A stretch of DNA of 64,000 nt from Streptomyces monomycini. GTDB taxonomy: Bacteria > Actinomycetota > Actinomycetes > Streptomycetales > Streptomycetaceae. The translations under genes and the position numbers were made by a program. Each line of letters starts with the position of its first letter. Positions within the stretch are counted from its first letter, which is position 1. Location of the stretch: assembly GCF_022271435.1 (NCBI RefSeq), contig NZ_JAFIQY010000010.1:146512-210511 (forward strand), given 5' to 3'. Positions 15,841 through 24,412 of this stretch are shown here, piece by piece. The notes beneath the pieces are model-generated. The model was not told the origin of the DNA, made no database searches, and saw nothing but the letters and a program-made list of their open reading frames with translations.

Positions 15841-17115
15841 GTGGCGGACCGCCCTCCCGACGCGAGGAGTCCGCACGTGCCGCAGCCGACCGCGCCCCAC
15901 GCCGCCCCGAAGCCCCTGGACGCCACCCCCGAGGCCCTGAACACCACCCCCAAGGCCCTGGAAGGCGTCCTCGTAGCCGACTTCAGCCGTGTCCTGGCCG
16001 GTCCGCTGGCCGCCGCCACCCTGGCCGACCTGGGTGCCGACGTGGTCAAGGTGGAGCGGCCCGGCTCCGGTGACGACACCCGTTCCTGGGGACCTCCCTT
16101 CTCCGCCGACGGCACGGCCGCGTACTTCGACGCCGCCAACCGCTCCAAACGCGGCCTGGCCCTGGACCTTTCCGACCCCGGCGACGCGGCGGCCGCCCGG
16201 GAACTGGCCCGCCGGGCCGACGTACTGATCGAGAACTTCCGGCCCGGCGCGCTCGCCCGCCACGGGCTGGACCCGGCGGCCACCCTTGCCGCCCACCCGG
16301 GCCTGGTGCACTGCTCGATCACCGGGTTCGGCTCCGGCGAGGGCGCCCGCCTGCCGGGCTACGACTTCGTCGTGCAGGCCGTCGGCGGTCTGATGAGCAT
16401 CACCGGCGAACCGGGCGGCCCGCCGCTGAAGGCGGGCGTCGCACTCGTCGACGTCCTGACCGCCAAGGACGCCACCACCGCCGTCCTGGCCGCGCTGCGC
16501 CACCGCGACCGTACGGGGCAGGGCCAGCACGTCGAGGTCAACCTGCTGTCGTCGCTGCTCGGTTCGCTGGTCAACCAGGCCTCCGGGCACCTGGCCACCG
16601 GCCGCGACCCGGGCCCGATGGGCAACCGGCACCCGAGCATCGCCCCGTACGAGACGCTGGCCTGCCGGGACGGCGAGCCGCTGGCCGTCGCGGTCGGCAA
16701 CGACCGGCAGTTCCGGGCGCTGGCGCAGGCGCTCGGCGCGCCCGGCCTCGCCGACGACGAGCGGTTCGCGCGCAACCAGGACCGGGTGCACCACCGCGAC
16801 GAACTGGCCGGCGAGTTGGAGAAGCGGCTGGCGGCGGAGACGCCCGCGGTCTGGACCGAGCGGCTGACCGCCGCGTCCGTGCCGTGCGGGCCGGTCAACT
16901 CCGTCGGCGAGGCGCTGGCCCTGGCCGAACGGCTCGGTCTGGACCCGGTCGTGCCGGTCGGCGCGGACCGGACACCACAGGTGCGCAGCCCGCTGCGGCT
17001 GTCCGCCACACCGGTCGTCGCCCCGCACGCCCCGCCCGTCCTGGACGAGCACGGCGGCCCCCTGCGTGCCTGGCTGTCCGGCCCGGACGACGCTCCCCTG
17101 CCGCCTCTTGTGTGA
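15841..17115 (+). CDS. CaiB/BaiF (class III) CoA-transferase family protein
   Basis: Protein of 424 aa. Class III CoA-transferase motifs: LEGVLVADFSRVLAGPLAAATLADLGADVVKVERPG near the start, NRSKRGLALDLSDP, ADVLIENFRPGALARHGLD, GYDFVVQAVGGLMSITGEP and NRHPSIAPYETL. These enzymes move CoA between carboxylic acids through an aspartyl-CoA intermediate, as in racemases and formyl-, succinyl- or carnitine-CoA transferases. The substrate is unknown. The first 35 residues are repetitive (DATPEALNTTPKALE); GTG 15877 is an alternative start. A Crp-type site overlaps the stop codon. Confidence 0.9.
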   Translation: MADRPPDARSPHVPQPTAPHAAPKPLDATPEALNTTPKALEGVLVADFSRVLAGPLAAATLADLGADVVKVERPGSGDDTRSWGPPFSADGTAAYFDAANRSKRGLALDLSDPGDAAAARELARRADVLIENFRPGALARHGLDPAATLAAHPGLVHCSITGFGSGEGARLPGYDFVVQAVGGLMSITGEPGGPPLKAGVALVDVLTAKDATTAVLAALRHRDRTGQGQHVEVNLLSSLLGSLVNQASGHLATGRDPGPMGNRHPSIAPYETLACRDGEPLAVAVGNDRQFRALAQALGAPGLADDERFARNQDRVHHRDELAGELEKRLAAETPAVWTERLTAASVPCGPVNSVGEALALAERLGLDPVVPVGADRTPQVRSPLRLSATPVVAPHAPPVLDEHGGPLRAWLSGPDDAPLPPLV

Positions 17116-17126
17116 CGTTCATCACA
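17111..17126. promoter_or_regulatory. Perfect Crp-type site TGTGA-N6-TCACA
   Basis: It matches the consensus half-sites exactly and lies 71 bp upstream of ATG 17197 of the L,D-transpeptidase lipoprotein gene, overlapping the stop codon of the CoA-transferase. Streptomyces Crp recognises GTG-N6-CAC-type sites. Regulation of this gene is inferred. Confidence 0.65.
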
Positions 17127-17196
17127 ACAGTTCGGGGAGTGCAACCAAACCCGTCCGTAGTTGCTGTTTACCAGCACTGACTGACAACACCCTTGC

Positions 17197-18471
17197 ATGG
17201 AGCAGCCCGTGACAATGCCGGACAACACCGCGCCGCCCGCACCGTCCCGCACCAAGCGCCGGCTGCGTCGCGGACTCGCGGCGGCCTCCCTTCTGGCCGC
17301 CGGTGCGCTGACCCTGTCCGCGTGCGGCGGGGACGCCTCGGCGGGCGGCAACGACGGCAAGGGGCAGGCGGGCGCGGACGCCGCGGCCGCCAAGGACGCC
17401 TCCGAGGCGAAGATCTCGGTCACCTCGAAGGACGGCGCCACCGACGCCAGCATCAACGACACCGGGGTGAAGGTCAGCGGCGGCAAGCTGACCGACGTGA
17501 AGCTGGTGCAGGCGGACAACGGCGCGGCGGTCAAGGGCGAGATATCCGGCGACGGTTCGTCCTGGAAGCCGTCGGCGCAGCTGGAGCGCGGCACGAAGTA
17601 CAAGCTGGTGGCCAACGCCAAGGACGGCAAGGGCCGGGCGGCCACCGAGAACGCCACCTTCACCACCGTCTCGTCGAAGAACAGCTTCATCGGCTCCTAC
17701 ACGCCCGACGGCGGCAAGACCGTCGGTGTGGGCATGCCGGTGTCCTTCACCTTCGACAAGGTGATCACCAACAAGAAGGACGTCCAGTCCCACATCACGG
17801 TGACCTCCAGCAGCGGCCAGAAGGTCGTCGGGCACTGGTTCGGCGCCCAGCGCCTGGACTTCCGCCCGGAGCAGTACTGGAAGGCCGGCTCCAAGGTCAC
17901 GCTGAAGATCGAGCTGGACGGGGTCAAGGGCGGCCAGGGCATCACCGGCGTGCAGTCCAAGACGGTGTCCTTCACCGTCGGCCGTTCCCAGGTCTCGACG
18001 GTCGACATGAACACCCAGACCATGACGGTGGTCCGGGACGGCAAGACCGTCAAGTCGATCCCGATCTCCGGCGGCAGCGCGAAGAACCCGACGTACAACG
18101 GCCAGATGGTCATCTCGGAGAAGTTCACGCAGACCCGCATGGACGGCTCGACGGTCGGCTTCGGCGGTGAGTACGACATCAAGGACGTCCCGCACGCCAT
18201 GCGGCTGTCCCGCTCCGGCACGTTCATCCACGGCAACTACTGGGGCAGCCCGTCGATCTTCGGCAAGGCCGGCACCAGCCACGGCTGCGTCGGCCTCCAG
18301 GACAACCGGGGCGGCGGTGGCGACACCCCGGGCAAGTGGTTCTTCGACAACTCGCTGATCGGTGACGTCGTGGTCGTCAAGAACTCCCCCGACACGACCG
18401 TGAAGCCGGACAACGGCCTCAACGGCTGGAACATGTCGTGGAGCGCGTGGCAGGCGGGCAGCGCGGGCTGA
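17197..18471 (+). CDS. L,D-transpeptidase lipoprotein with Ig-like domains
   Basis: Protein of 424 aa. A signal peptide with a good lipobox (LAAGALTLSACGG) predicts a lipid-anchored Cys near residue 44. Two Ig-like regions (about 70-155 and 160-265) precede the YkuD catalytic domain, as in mycobacterial LdtMt2-type enzymes. The active site reads GTFIHGNYW, then KAGTSHGCVGL with nucleophile Cys364. The C-terminus has the WNMSWSAWQAG tail common to this group. It forms 3-3 cross-links in peptidoglycan at the outer face of the membrane. ATG 17215 is an alternative start. A Crp-type site upstream and a 36-bp palindromic terminator downstream suggest a monocistronic unit. Confidence 0.93.
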   Translation: MEQPVTMPDNTAPPAPSRTKRRLRRGLAAASLLAAGALTLSACGGDASAGGNDGKGQAGADAAAAKDASEAKISVTSKDGATDASINDTGVKVSGGKLTDVKLVQADNGAAVKGEISGDGSSWKPSAQLERGTKYKLVANAKDGKGRAATENATFTTVSSKNSFIGSYTPDGGKTVGVGMPVSFTFDKVITNKKDVQSHITVTSSSGQKVVGHWFGAQRLDFRPEQYWKAGSKVTLKIELDGVKGGQGITGVQSKTVSFTVGRSQVSTVDMNTQTMTVVRDGKTVKSIPISGGSAKNPTYNGQMVISEKFTQTRMDGSTVGFGGEYDIKDVPHAMRLSRSGTFIHGNYWGSPSIFGKAGTSHGCVGLQDNRGGGGDTPGKWFFDNSLIGDVVVVKNSPDTTVKPDNGLNGWNMSWSAWQAGSAG

Positions 18472-18490
18472 TTCCGCGCGGCCGTCCCCG

Positions 18491-18539
18491 GGCCTCCGGG
18501 CCCGTACGGCGGAAAACAGGCCTCCGGGCCCGTACGGCG
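18491..18539. repeat. 21-bp direct repeat, period 28 bp
   Basis: GGCCTCCGGGCCCGTACGGCG occurs at 18491 and again, identical, at 18519, each followed by an A-rich stretch. It sits just before the terminator between the two convergent genes. Confidence 0.75.
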
Positions 18540-18541
18540 AA

Positions 18542-18577
18542 AAGGTGGCCGGTCCCCGCGCGGGGACCGGCCACCTT
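18542..18577. terminator. Perfect 36-bp palindrome, bidirectional terminator
   Basis: AAGGTGGCCGGTCCCCGC and its exact complement form an 18-bp stem, with A-rich and T-rich bases on either side. It lies between the convergent ldt-like and fruA genes. Confidence 0.85.
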
Positions 18578-18596
18578 CGTTCTTCGTCCGCTACGG

Positions 18597-20651
18597 TCAG
18601 GCGGCCACCGGGGTGCTCCCGGCCGGTGCCTGGGCCGGTTCGGCCGCGGACTCGGGGGCGGACCCGGGAGCGGCCGGCTTGCGCAGGCCCTTGAGAAGGA
18701 TGACCAAGGCGGTGGTGACCGCCGTACCGGCCAGTACGGCCACCAGGTAGAGCAGCGGCTGCCCGATCAGCGGCACCACGAAGACGCCGCCGTGCGGGGC
18801 CCGGAGCGTGCAGCCGAACGCCATCGACAGGGCGCCGGTCACCGCGCCGCCCGCCATCGCGGACGGGATGACGCGCAGCGGGTCGGCCGCCGCGAACGGG
18901 ATCGCGCCCTCGGTGATGAACGACGCGCCCAGCACCCAGGCGGCCTTCCCGTTCTCCCGCTCGGTACGGGTGAACAGGCGGCCCCGTACGGTCGTGGCCA
19001 GCGCCATGGCCAGCGGCGGCACCATGCCGGCCGCCATCGCCGCGGCCATCACCTTCAGGCTGCCGTCGTTGGGGTTGGCGAGGCCGCCCACGGCGAACGC
19101 GTACGCCACCTTGTTGAGCGGGCCGCCGAGGTCGAACGTCATCATCAGCCCGAGGATGACGCCCAGGATGACGGCGTTGGCGCCGGACAGCCCGCTCAGC
19201 CAGTCGGTCAGCGCCTTCTGGAGCGCGGCGATCGGCTTGCCGACCACCAGGAACATCAGGAATCCGACGACCGCCGACGAGATCAGCGGGATGACGACGA
19301 CCGGCATGATCCCGCGCAGCGCGGGCGGCACCGCGACCCGCTGGACCGCCATCACCACCGCGCCCGCGAGCAGACCGGCGATCAGTCCGCCGAGGAAGCC
19401 CGCGTTGACGGTCAGTGCGATCGCGCCGCCGACGAAGCCCGGCACCAGTCCCGGCCGGTCGGCCATGCCGTACGCGATGAAGCCCGCCAGTACGGGGACG
19501 AGGAAGCCGAACGCCACGCCGCCGGTCTGGAAGAGCAGCGCCGCCCAGCTCGCGGCCTCGCTCCACACGAAGTGCTCGGCGACGGACGGCGCCTTGTCGA
19601 TGCCGTACCCGCCGATCGCGAAGCCCAGGGCGATCAGCAGACCGCCCGCCGCGACGAACGGGACCATGTAGCTGACGCCGGTCATCAGCCACTTGCGCAG
19701 CCGGGTACCGAAGCCGTCGCCCGCCTCGCCGTTCCGGTCCATGGGTACGGGCCCGGCCGCCGGCGTGGAGATGTCGCCGCGCGCGGCCTTCTTCCGTACT
19801 TCCGCGATCAGTTCGGCGGGCCGGTTGACGCCTGCCTTGACCCCGACGTCCACCGTCGGCTTCCCGGCGAACCGCGCCTTGTCCCGAACTTCCACGTCGT
19901 GCGCGAAGATCACGCCGTCCGCCGCGGCGACGACTTCCGGGGCCAGCCGCTTGAACCCGGCCGATCCCTGGGTCTCCACGATCAGTTCGACACCGGCCTC
20001 CTTGCCCGCCTTGGCCAGTGCTTCGGCGGCCATGTAGGTGTGGGCGATGCCGGTGGGGCAGGAGGTGACGGCGACGATCTTGAAGGGGGCGGCGGGAGGG
20101 GACGTTTCCTCCCAGGCGGCGTCGGCCTCAGCGGTCGCCGCAGGTACGGCCGTCGCCCCGGGTACGGACGGAGCATCCGTTACGGACGGAGCATCCGTTA
20201 CGGCAGCCGGTTCGTCGCCCCGGATCAGCACCGCCGCGGCCCCCGCGTCGTCCGCCGCCCGCAGCGCCCCCGTGAACTCCTCGTCCATCAGGTGCCGGGC
20301 CAGCGCCGACAGGATCGACAGGTGGTCGGCGTCGCCGCCCGCCGGGGCCGCGATCAGGAAGACCAGGTCGGCGGGCCCGTCCGCCGCGCCGAAGTCGATC
20401 CCGGCGGCGCTGCGCCCGAAGGCGAGCGTCGGCTCGGTGACGTGCGCGCTGCGGCAGTGCGGTATGCCGATGCCGCCGTCCAGGCCGGTCGGCATCTGGG
20501 CCTCCCGCGCGGCCACGTCCGCGAGGAAGCCCTCCAGATCGGTGACCCGGCCCAGCCCGGCCATCCGCTCGGCCAGCGACCGCGCGGCCGCTTCCTTGCT
20601 CTCGGCGGACAGGTCGAGATCGACCAGTTCCGCGGTGATCAGCTCACTCAT
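18597..20651 (-). CDS. fruA: Fructose-specific PTS enzyme IIABC
   Basis: Protein of 684 aa with domains in the order A-B-C. EIIA (1-150) has phosphorylated H65 in DGGIGIPHCRS. EIIB (about 190-290) has the active-site Cys in VTSCPTGIAHTYMAAEAL. EIIC (about 320-660) has about nine transmembrane segments starting LMTGVSYMVPFVAAGGLLIALGF. It phosphorylates fructose at C1 during uptake. The A-B linker contains a duplicated 18-bp unit giving VTDAPSVTDAPS. AAGGAG precedes ATG 20651. It is the last gene of the fruR-fruK-fruA operon, and its product is the substrate of FruK. Confidence 0.95.
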   Translation of the reverse strand: MSELITAELVDLDLSAESKEAAARSLAERMAGLGRVTDLEGFLADVAAREAQMPTGLDGGIGIPHCRSAHVTEPTLAFGRSAAGIDFGAADGPADLVFLIAAPAGGDADHLSILSALARHLMDEEFTGALRAADDAGAAAVLIRGDEPAAVTDAPSVTDAPSVPGATAVPAATAEADAAWEETSPPAAPFKIVAVTSCPTGIAHTYMAAEALAKAGKEAGVELIVETQGSAGFKRLAPEVVAAADGVIFAHDVEVRDKARFAGKPTVDVGVKAGVNRPAELIAEVRKKAARGDISTPAAGPVPMDRNGEAGDGFGTRLRKWLMTGVSYMVPFVAAGGLLIALGFAIGGYGIDKAPSVAEHFVWSEAASWAALLFQTGGVAFGFLVPVLAGFIAYGMADRPGLVPGFVGGAIALTVNAGFLGGLIAGLLAGAVVMAVQRVAVPPALRGIMPVVVIPLISSAVVGFLMFLVVGKPIAALQKALTDWLSGLSGANAVILGVILGLMMTFDLGGPLNKVAYAFAVGGLANPNDGSLKVMAAAMAAGMVPPLAMALATTVRGRLFTRTERENGKAAWVLGASFITEGAIPFAAADPLRVIPSAMAGGAVTGALSMAFGCTLRAPHGGVFVVPLIGQPLLYLVAVLAGTAVTTALVILLKGLRKPAAPGSAPESAAEPAQAPAGSTPVAA

Positions 20652-20723
20652 CGCGGGCTCCTTCGCTCGCATCACGTCCACGCCCGGTCCCGACGGAAAC
20701 CGGTCCGCTCCACCCCGCCCCGC

Positions 20724-21671
20724 TCATCCCGCCGGCTCCCGCAGCTCCCTCGCCACCGGCACGGTCTCCCCCACGGCCACCGCCGAGAGATCAAGGTCCT
20801 CCGGCGTCGGCATGGCGCTGCCCGGCAGCTGCACGGCTGCTGCCCCGTAGGCCACGGCCGCGGCCAGGGCCCGTACGCCCGTGCCGCCCGCCGCCAGGAA
20901 CCCGGCCAGCGACGCGTCGCCCGCGCCGACGTTGCTGCGTACGGTCGCCACCGGCGCGGAGGCGAAGTGCTCCCCGTCGCCGTCGACGAGCAGCTGCCCG
21001 TCCGCGCCGAGGGAGGCGAGCACCGCGCCCGCGCCCAGGGCGCGCAGTTCCCGCGCGGCTTCCACGGCGTCGCCGACGGTGCGCAGCGGACGGCCCACCG
21101 CCTGGGCCAGTTCCTCCGCATTGGGCTTGACCACGTCGGGGCGTGCCTCCAGCGCGGCGGTCAGCGACGGCCCGGACGTGTCCAGGGCGATCCGGGCACC
21201 GGCCCGGTGCACCTGGGCGACCAGTTCCGCGTACCAGGAGGGGGCCAGGCCGCGCGGCAGGCTGCCGCAGCAGGCGATCCAGTCCGCTCCGGCCGAGCGG
21301 GTCCGTACGGTGCCGAGGAGCGCCCGCGACTCGTCGGGGGTCAGCTCGGGCCCGGCCGCGTTGATCTTCGTGAGGGTGCCGTCCGGTTCGACGGCGGAGA
21401 TGTTCGACCGGGTCTGTCCGGCCACCGGCACGCCCGCGACCTCGATGCCCTCCGCCGCCAGCAGGTCCCCCAGCGCCGCGCCCGCCGGGCCGCCGAGCGG
21501 CAGGACGGCCAGCGTGCGGTGCCCGGCCGCGGCCACGGCGCGGGAGACGTTGACGCCCTTGCCGCCCGGGTCGATGCGGTCCGCGGTGGCCCGCAGCACG
21601 GCGCCGCGCTCCAGCGCCGGGATCTCGTACGTGCGGTCCAGGCTGGGATTGGGGGTGACGGTGAGGATCAT
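20724..21671 (-). CDS. fruK: 1-phosphofructokinase
   Basis: PfkB-family kinase of 315 aa. It begins MILTVTPNPSLDRTYEIP, with the PfkB N-terminal signature DPGGKGVNVSRAVAAAG at about residue 34. The C-terminal signature VGAGDASLAGF contains the catalytic Asp and anion hole. It phosphorylates fructose 1-phosphate to fructose 1,6-bisphosphate, feeding glycolysis. Its ATG overlaps the fruR stop codon by four bases, so the two are translationally coupled. The gene is followed by fruA after 72 bp. Confidence 0.95.
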   Translation of the reverse strand: MILTVTPNPSLDRTYEIPALERGAVLRATADRIDPGGKGVNVSRAVAAAGHRTLAVLPLGGPAGAALGDLLAAEGIEVAGVPVAGQTRSNISAVEPDGTLTKINAAGPELTPDESRALLGTVRTRSAGADWIACCGSLPRGLAPSWYAELVAQVHRAGARIALDTSGPSLTAALEARPDVVKPNAEELAQAVGRPLRTVGDAVEAARELRALGAGAVLASLGADGQLLVDGDGEHFASAPVATVRSNVGAGDASLAGFLAAGGTGVRALAAAVAYGAAAVQLPGSAMPTPEDLDLSAVAVGETVPVARELREPAG

Positions 21672-22438
21672 GCGCGCACTACTTCCGTGCCCGCGCGCTC
21701 GATGGCGAGGGCGTCGTCGGGGCTGAGCCCGGTGTCGGTGACGAGCAGGTCCACGTCGGCGAGTCCGCCGAAGCGGGCGAAGTGCACCTGCCCGAACTTG
21801 CTGCTGTCCGCGACGAGCACGACCCGCCGCGCGGCGGCCATCGCCGCCCGCTTCACGGCCGCCTCGGCGAGGTCGGGGGTGGTCAGGCCGCCCTCCAGGG
21901 AGAAGCCGTTGGTCGCCAGGAAGACCACGTCCGCGTTGATCTCGCGGTAGGCGCGCAGCGCCCAGTCGTCGACCGCGGCCCGCGTACGGTGCCGGATGCG
22001 GCCGCCGACGAGGTGAAGGGTCAGGCCCGGGTGGTCGGCCAGCCGGGCGGCGACCGGGAGCGCGTGCGTGACGACGGTCAGCTCGGCCTCCAGCGGCAGT
22101 TCGGCGGCGATCCGGGCGGCCGTGGTGCCCGCGTCGAGGATCACGCTGCCGGGCGCCGACCCGCCGGGCAGCTCCGCGAGGGCGGCCCGCGCGATGCGCT
22201 GCTTCTCGTCGGCGGCGACGGTGTCCCGCTCGGCGAGGTCCGGCTCGAAGTCCAGGCGCCCGGCGGGGATGGCGCCGCCGTGCACCCGGCGGACCAGGCC
22301 GGCCCGGTCCAGGGCCTTCAGGTCCCGGCGTACGGTCTCGGCGGTGACCTGGAACTCCTCGGCGAGCGAGAGGACGTCGACCCGTCCGCTCTCCCGCGCC
22401 AGTCGCAGGATCTCCTGCTGCCGCTCCGCTGCGTACAT
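21668..22438 (-). CDS. fruR: DeoR-family repressor of the fructose operon
   Basis: Regulator of 256 aa. The DeoR helix-turn-helix is RQQEILRLARESGRVDVLSLAEEFQVTAETVRRDLKALD, followed by the conserved VRRVHGGAI. The C-terminal sensor domain has VILDAGTTAARIAAEL and the DLLVTDTGL loop, typical of sugar-phosphate-sensing DeoR proteins. It heads the operon and is probably autoregulatory; fructose 1-phosphate is the usual inducer in this family. ATG 22438 was chosen because the DeoR consensus starts there; upstream codons are poorly conserved in composition. Confidence 0.92.
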   Translation of the reverse strand: MYAAERQQEILRLARESGRVDVLSLAEEFQVTAETVRRDLKALDRAGLVRRVHGGAIPAGRLDFEPDLAERDTVAADEKQRIARAALAELPGGSAPGSVILDAGTTAARIAAELPLEAELTVVTHALPVAARLADHPGLTLHLVGGRIRHRTRAAVDDWALRAYREINADVVFLATNGFSLEGGLTTPDLAEAAVKRAAMAAARRVVLVADSSKFGQVHFARFGGLADVDLLVTDTGLSPDDALAIERAGTEVVRA

Positions 22439-22545
22439 GTGACTTCGTGCCTGCCTCGTGCCCGACCGTGTGGTTTCGAGCCAAAGGTACGTCCGGTTGA
22501 GCGGGAAGTAAACACATCCGGGCACCCAACAAAACCAAACGGGCA

Positions 22546-22598
22546 TGAGTGGACAACAAAGAGCCCCGGCGCCGAGGGGGGGTTCGGCACCGGGGCTC
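22546..22598 (-). terminator. Intrinsic terminator of hrdD
   Basis: A long GC stem (GAGCCCCGG-N-GCCGA pairing with TTCGGC-N-CCGGGGCTC) with a poly-C loop on the minus strand is followed on that strand by TTTGTTG. It lies 146 bp past the hrdD stop. Confidence 0.7.
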
Positions 22599-22613
22599 GT
22601 CTATGGGGGGGAA

Positions 22614-22644
22614 GGGGCGGGGTCGGGTCGGGTCGGGTCGGGGG
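22614..22644 (+). repeat. (GGGTC)n tract, G-quadruplex-prone
   Basis: At least five runs of three or more G separated by two bases (GGGTCGGGTCGGG pattern). It lies in the spacer between the hrdD 3' end and the fruR promoter region, and G-runs are on the plus strand. Confidence 0.65.
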
Positions 22645-22743
22645 CAAGCTGTCGCCCCTCACCAGGTCAGGCCACCGCTGACCGGGAGAGGGAACGCAGG
22701 CGCCACGTCCACCACCGGGCCGCAGACGGCGGCCCCGCGGCCG

Positions 22744-23745
22744 CTACGCCGCCGCGTCGAACCCCGTGTCACGCGCCATCCGCTTCAGCTCCAGCAGCGC
22801 GTGCTTCTCTATCTGCCGGATCCGCTCGCGCGTCAGGCCGTGCTGCTTGCCGACCTCGGTGAGGGTCCGCTCGCGGCCGTCCTCGATGCCGTACCGCGCC
22901 TTGATGATCGAGGCCGTACGGTGGTCGAGCCGGTCGATCAGGTCCTCCAGCTCCTCGCTGCGCAGCAGCGTCAGGACGGACTGCTCGGGCGAGGCCGCGG
23001 AGGTGTCCTCCAGCAGGTCGCCGAACTGGGTGTCGCCCTCGTCGTCGACGGACATGTTCAGACTGACCGGGTCGCGGGCCCAGTCCAGGACGTCGGTGAC
23101 GCGCTCGGGCGTGGAGCCCAGCTCCTGGGCGACCTCGGCGGGCTCCGGGTCGCGGCCGTTCTCACGGTTGAACTCGCGCTGGACGCGGCGGATGCGGCCC
23201 AGCTCCTCCACGAGGTGGACGGGGAGCCGGATGGTGCGCGACTGGTCCGCGATGGAGCGGGTGATGGCCTGGCGGATCCACCACGTCGCGTACGTGGAGA
23301 ACTTGAAGCCCTTCGCGTAGTCGAACTTCTCGACCGCGCGGACCAGGCCCGCGTTGCCCTCCTGGATCAGGTCGAGCAGGGGCAGACCGGCGCGCGGGTA
23401 GCGGCGGGCGACCGCTACGACCAGGCGCAGGTTGGAGCGGATGAAGACGTCCTTGGCCTTCTCGGCCTCTTCGGCCAGCGCTTCGAGCTCCTCGCGGGTG
23501 CCGCCGGCGGCGTTGCCGTCATCGACGGTCCCGTCGAGGATCTGCCGGGCGTAGACGCCCGCCTCGATGGTCTGGGACAGCTCGACCTCCCTGGCGGCGT
23601 CGAGCAGGGGTGTTCGCGCGATCTCGTCGAGGTACATGCCGACCAGGTCGCGGTCGGCGATCTCCCCGCCTACGGCGCGAACACTGTTGGCCCCGTCAGC
23701 ACCGCTGCTGGTGGCCTGACGTCGGGCGACGGCACGGGTTGCCAT
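22744..23745 (-). CDS. hrdD: Principal-type (group 1/2) RNA polymerase sigma factor HrdD
   Basis: Sigma-70 protein of 333 aa with regions 1.2 to 4.2: LVGMYLDEIARTPLL (1.2), DLIQEGNAGLVRAVEKFDY and FKFSTYATWWIRQAI (2.3-2.4), VHLVEELGRI (3.0), and LTEVGKQHGLTRERIRQIE (4.2). The N-terminus MATRAVARRQ and the length fit HrdD rather than the longer essential HrdB. Group 2 sigma factors recognise promoters like those of HrdB and are dispensable in several streptomycetes. The gene is preceded by a SigR-type promoter and followed by a strong terminator, so it is monocistronic. The HrdD/HrdA distinction is by eye. Confidence 0.9.
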   Translation of the reverse strand: MATRAVARRQATSSGADGANSVRAVGGEIADRDLVGMYLDEIARTPLLDAAREVELSQTIEAGVYARQILDGTVDDGNAAGGTREELEALAEEAEKAKDVFIRSNLRLVVAVARRYPRAGLPLLDLIQEGNAGLVRAVEKFDYAKGFKFSTYATWWIRQAITRSIADQSRTIRLPVHLVEELGRIRRVQREFNRENGRDPEPAEVAQELGSTPERVTDVLDWARDPVSLNMSVDDEGDTQFGDLLEDTSAASPEQSVLTLLRSEELEDLIDRLDHRTASIIKARYGIEDGRERTLTEVGKQHGLTRERIRQIEKHALLELKRMARDTGFDAAA

Positions 23746-23833
23746 GCGTGTGCTCCCTTTGCGATGAGTCGGTCGCGGGATGGTGGCGGTGGGACACCGG
23801 GTGCGAGACCCGAGTACCCCTTCCGAAGGAAAC

Positions 23834-23859
23834 AACGGCTGGAATCCGGACAGAATTCC
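23834..23859 (-). promoter_or_regulatory. SigR-type promoter GGAAT-N18-GTT upstream of hrdD
   Basis: Read on the minus strand, GGAAT (23859-23855) is followed by exactly 18 bp and GTT (23836-23834), about 90 bp before the hrdD ATG. This matches the thiol-stress sigma factor SigR consensus; hrdD is a known SigR target in S. coelicolor. Confidence 0.7.
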
Positions 23860-23920
23860 CCTGCCGAGCACCTATTTTCGTGATCATGCAGTACCCTGCA
23901 TGCCCCACCGAGAAGGCCGG

Positions 23921-24301
23921 ATGTCTCCGGAGTACCGGGAAGCGCAGGTCAGGGCGGCAACCGAGGCCGGCCTCGGCAGCCTCACGGACCTCTACGACCA
24001 CTACGTCCGTGAGACGCCCATCACCTTCGACGCGGAGCCCTTCACCCCCGAGCAGCGCCGCTCGTGGTTGCTCTCCCACCCTGAAGACGGCCCGCACCGC
24101 CTTCTGGTTGCCCGGGACCGGACAAACCGGAGTCTCTTGGGTTGTGTGACCAGTACGCCTTTCCGGATCAAGCCGGCCTATGCCACCTCGGTGGAGGTCG
24201 GCGTCCACTGCGCGCCCGAGGCTGTCGGGCGCGGTGCCGGCACGCTGCTGTACAAGGCGCTCTTCGAGGCACTGACGGACGAGGACGTGCACCTGGACTG
24301 A
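23921..24301 (+). CDS. GNAT acetyltransferase, C-terminally truncated (phosphinothricin acetyltransferase-like)
   Basis: The frame encodes 126 aa, against about 165-175 for the family. VRAATEAGLGSLTDLYDHYVRETPITFD is the typical PAT-like N-terminus, and VGVHCAPEAVGRGAGTLLYKALFEAL is the acetyl-CoA-binding motif A. The protein stops right after TDEDVH, where family members continue into the second CoA-binding strand and helix. In another frame the following codons read LSAGALPSSG, weakly like the missing AGIALPN segment, so a frameshift plus decay is likely. It is divergent from hrdD. Activity is doubtful. Confidence 0.6.
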   Translation: MSPEYREAQVRAATEAGLGSLTDLYDHYVRETPITFDAEPFTPEQRRSWLLSHPEDGPHRLLVARDRTNRSLLGCVTSTPFRIKPAYATSVEVGVHCAPEAVGRGAGTLLYKALFEALTDEDVHLD

Positions 24302-24412
24302 GCGCGGGCGCCCTCCCGTCGTCCGGCGACGGGCCGGAACCAGCCCCTCCAGTTGACGGTGGCGAGGCCCGGGTGTGGCCTGGAAGACGGGGGCGAGTGA
24401 GAGGAGCCCGTC

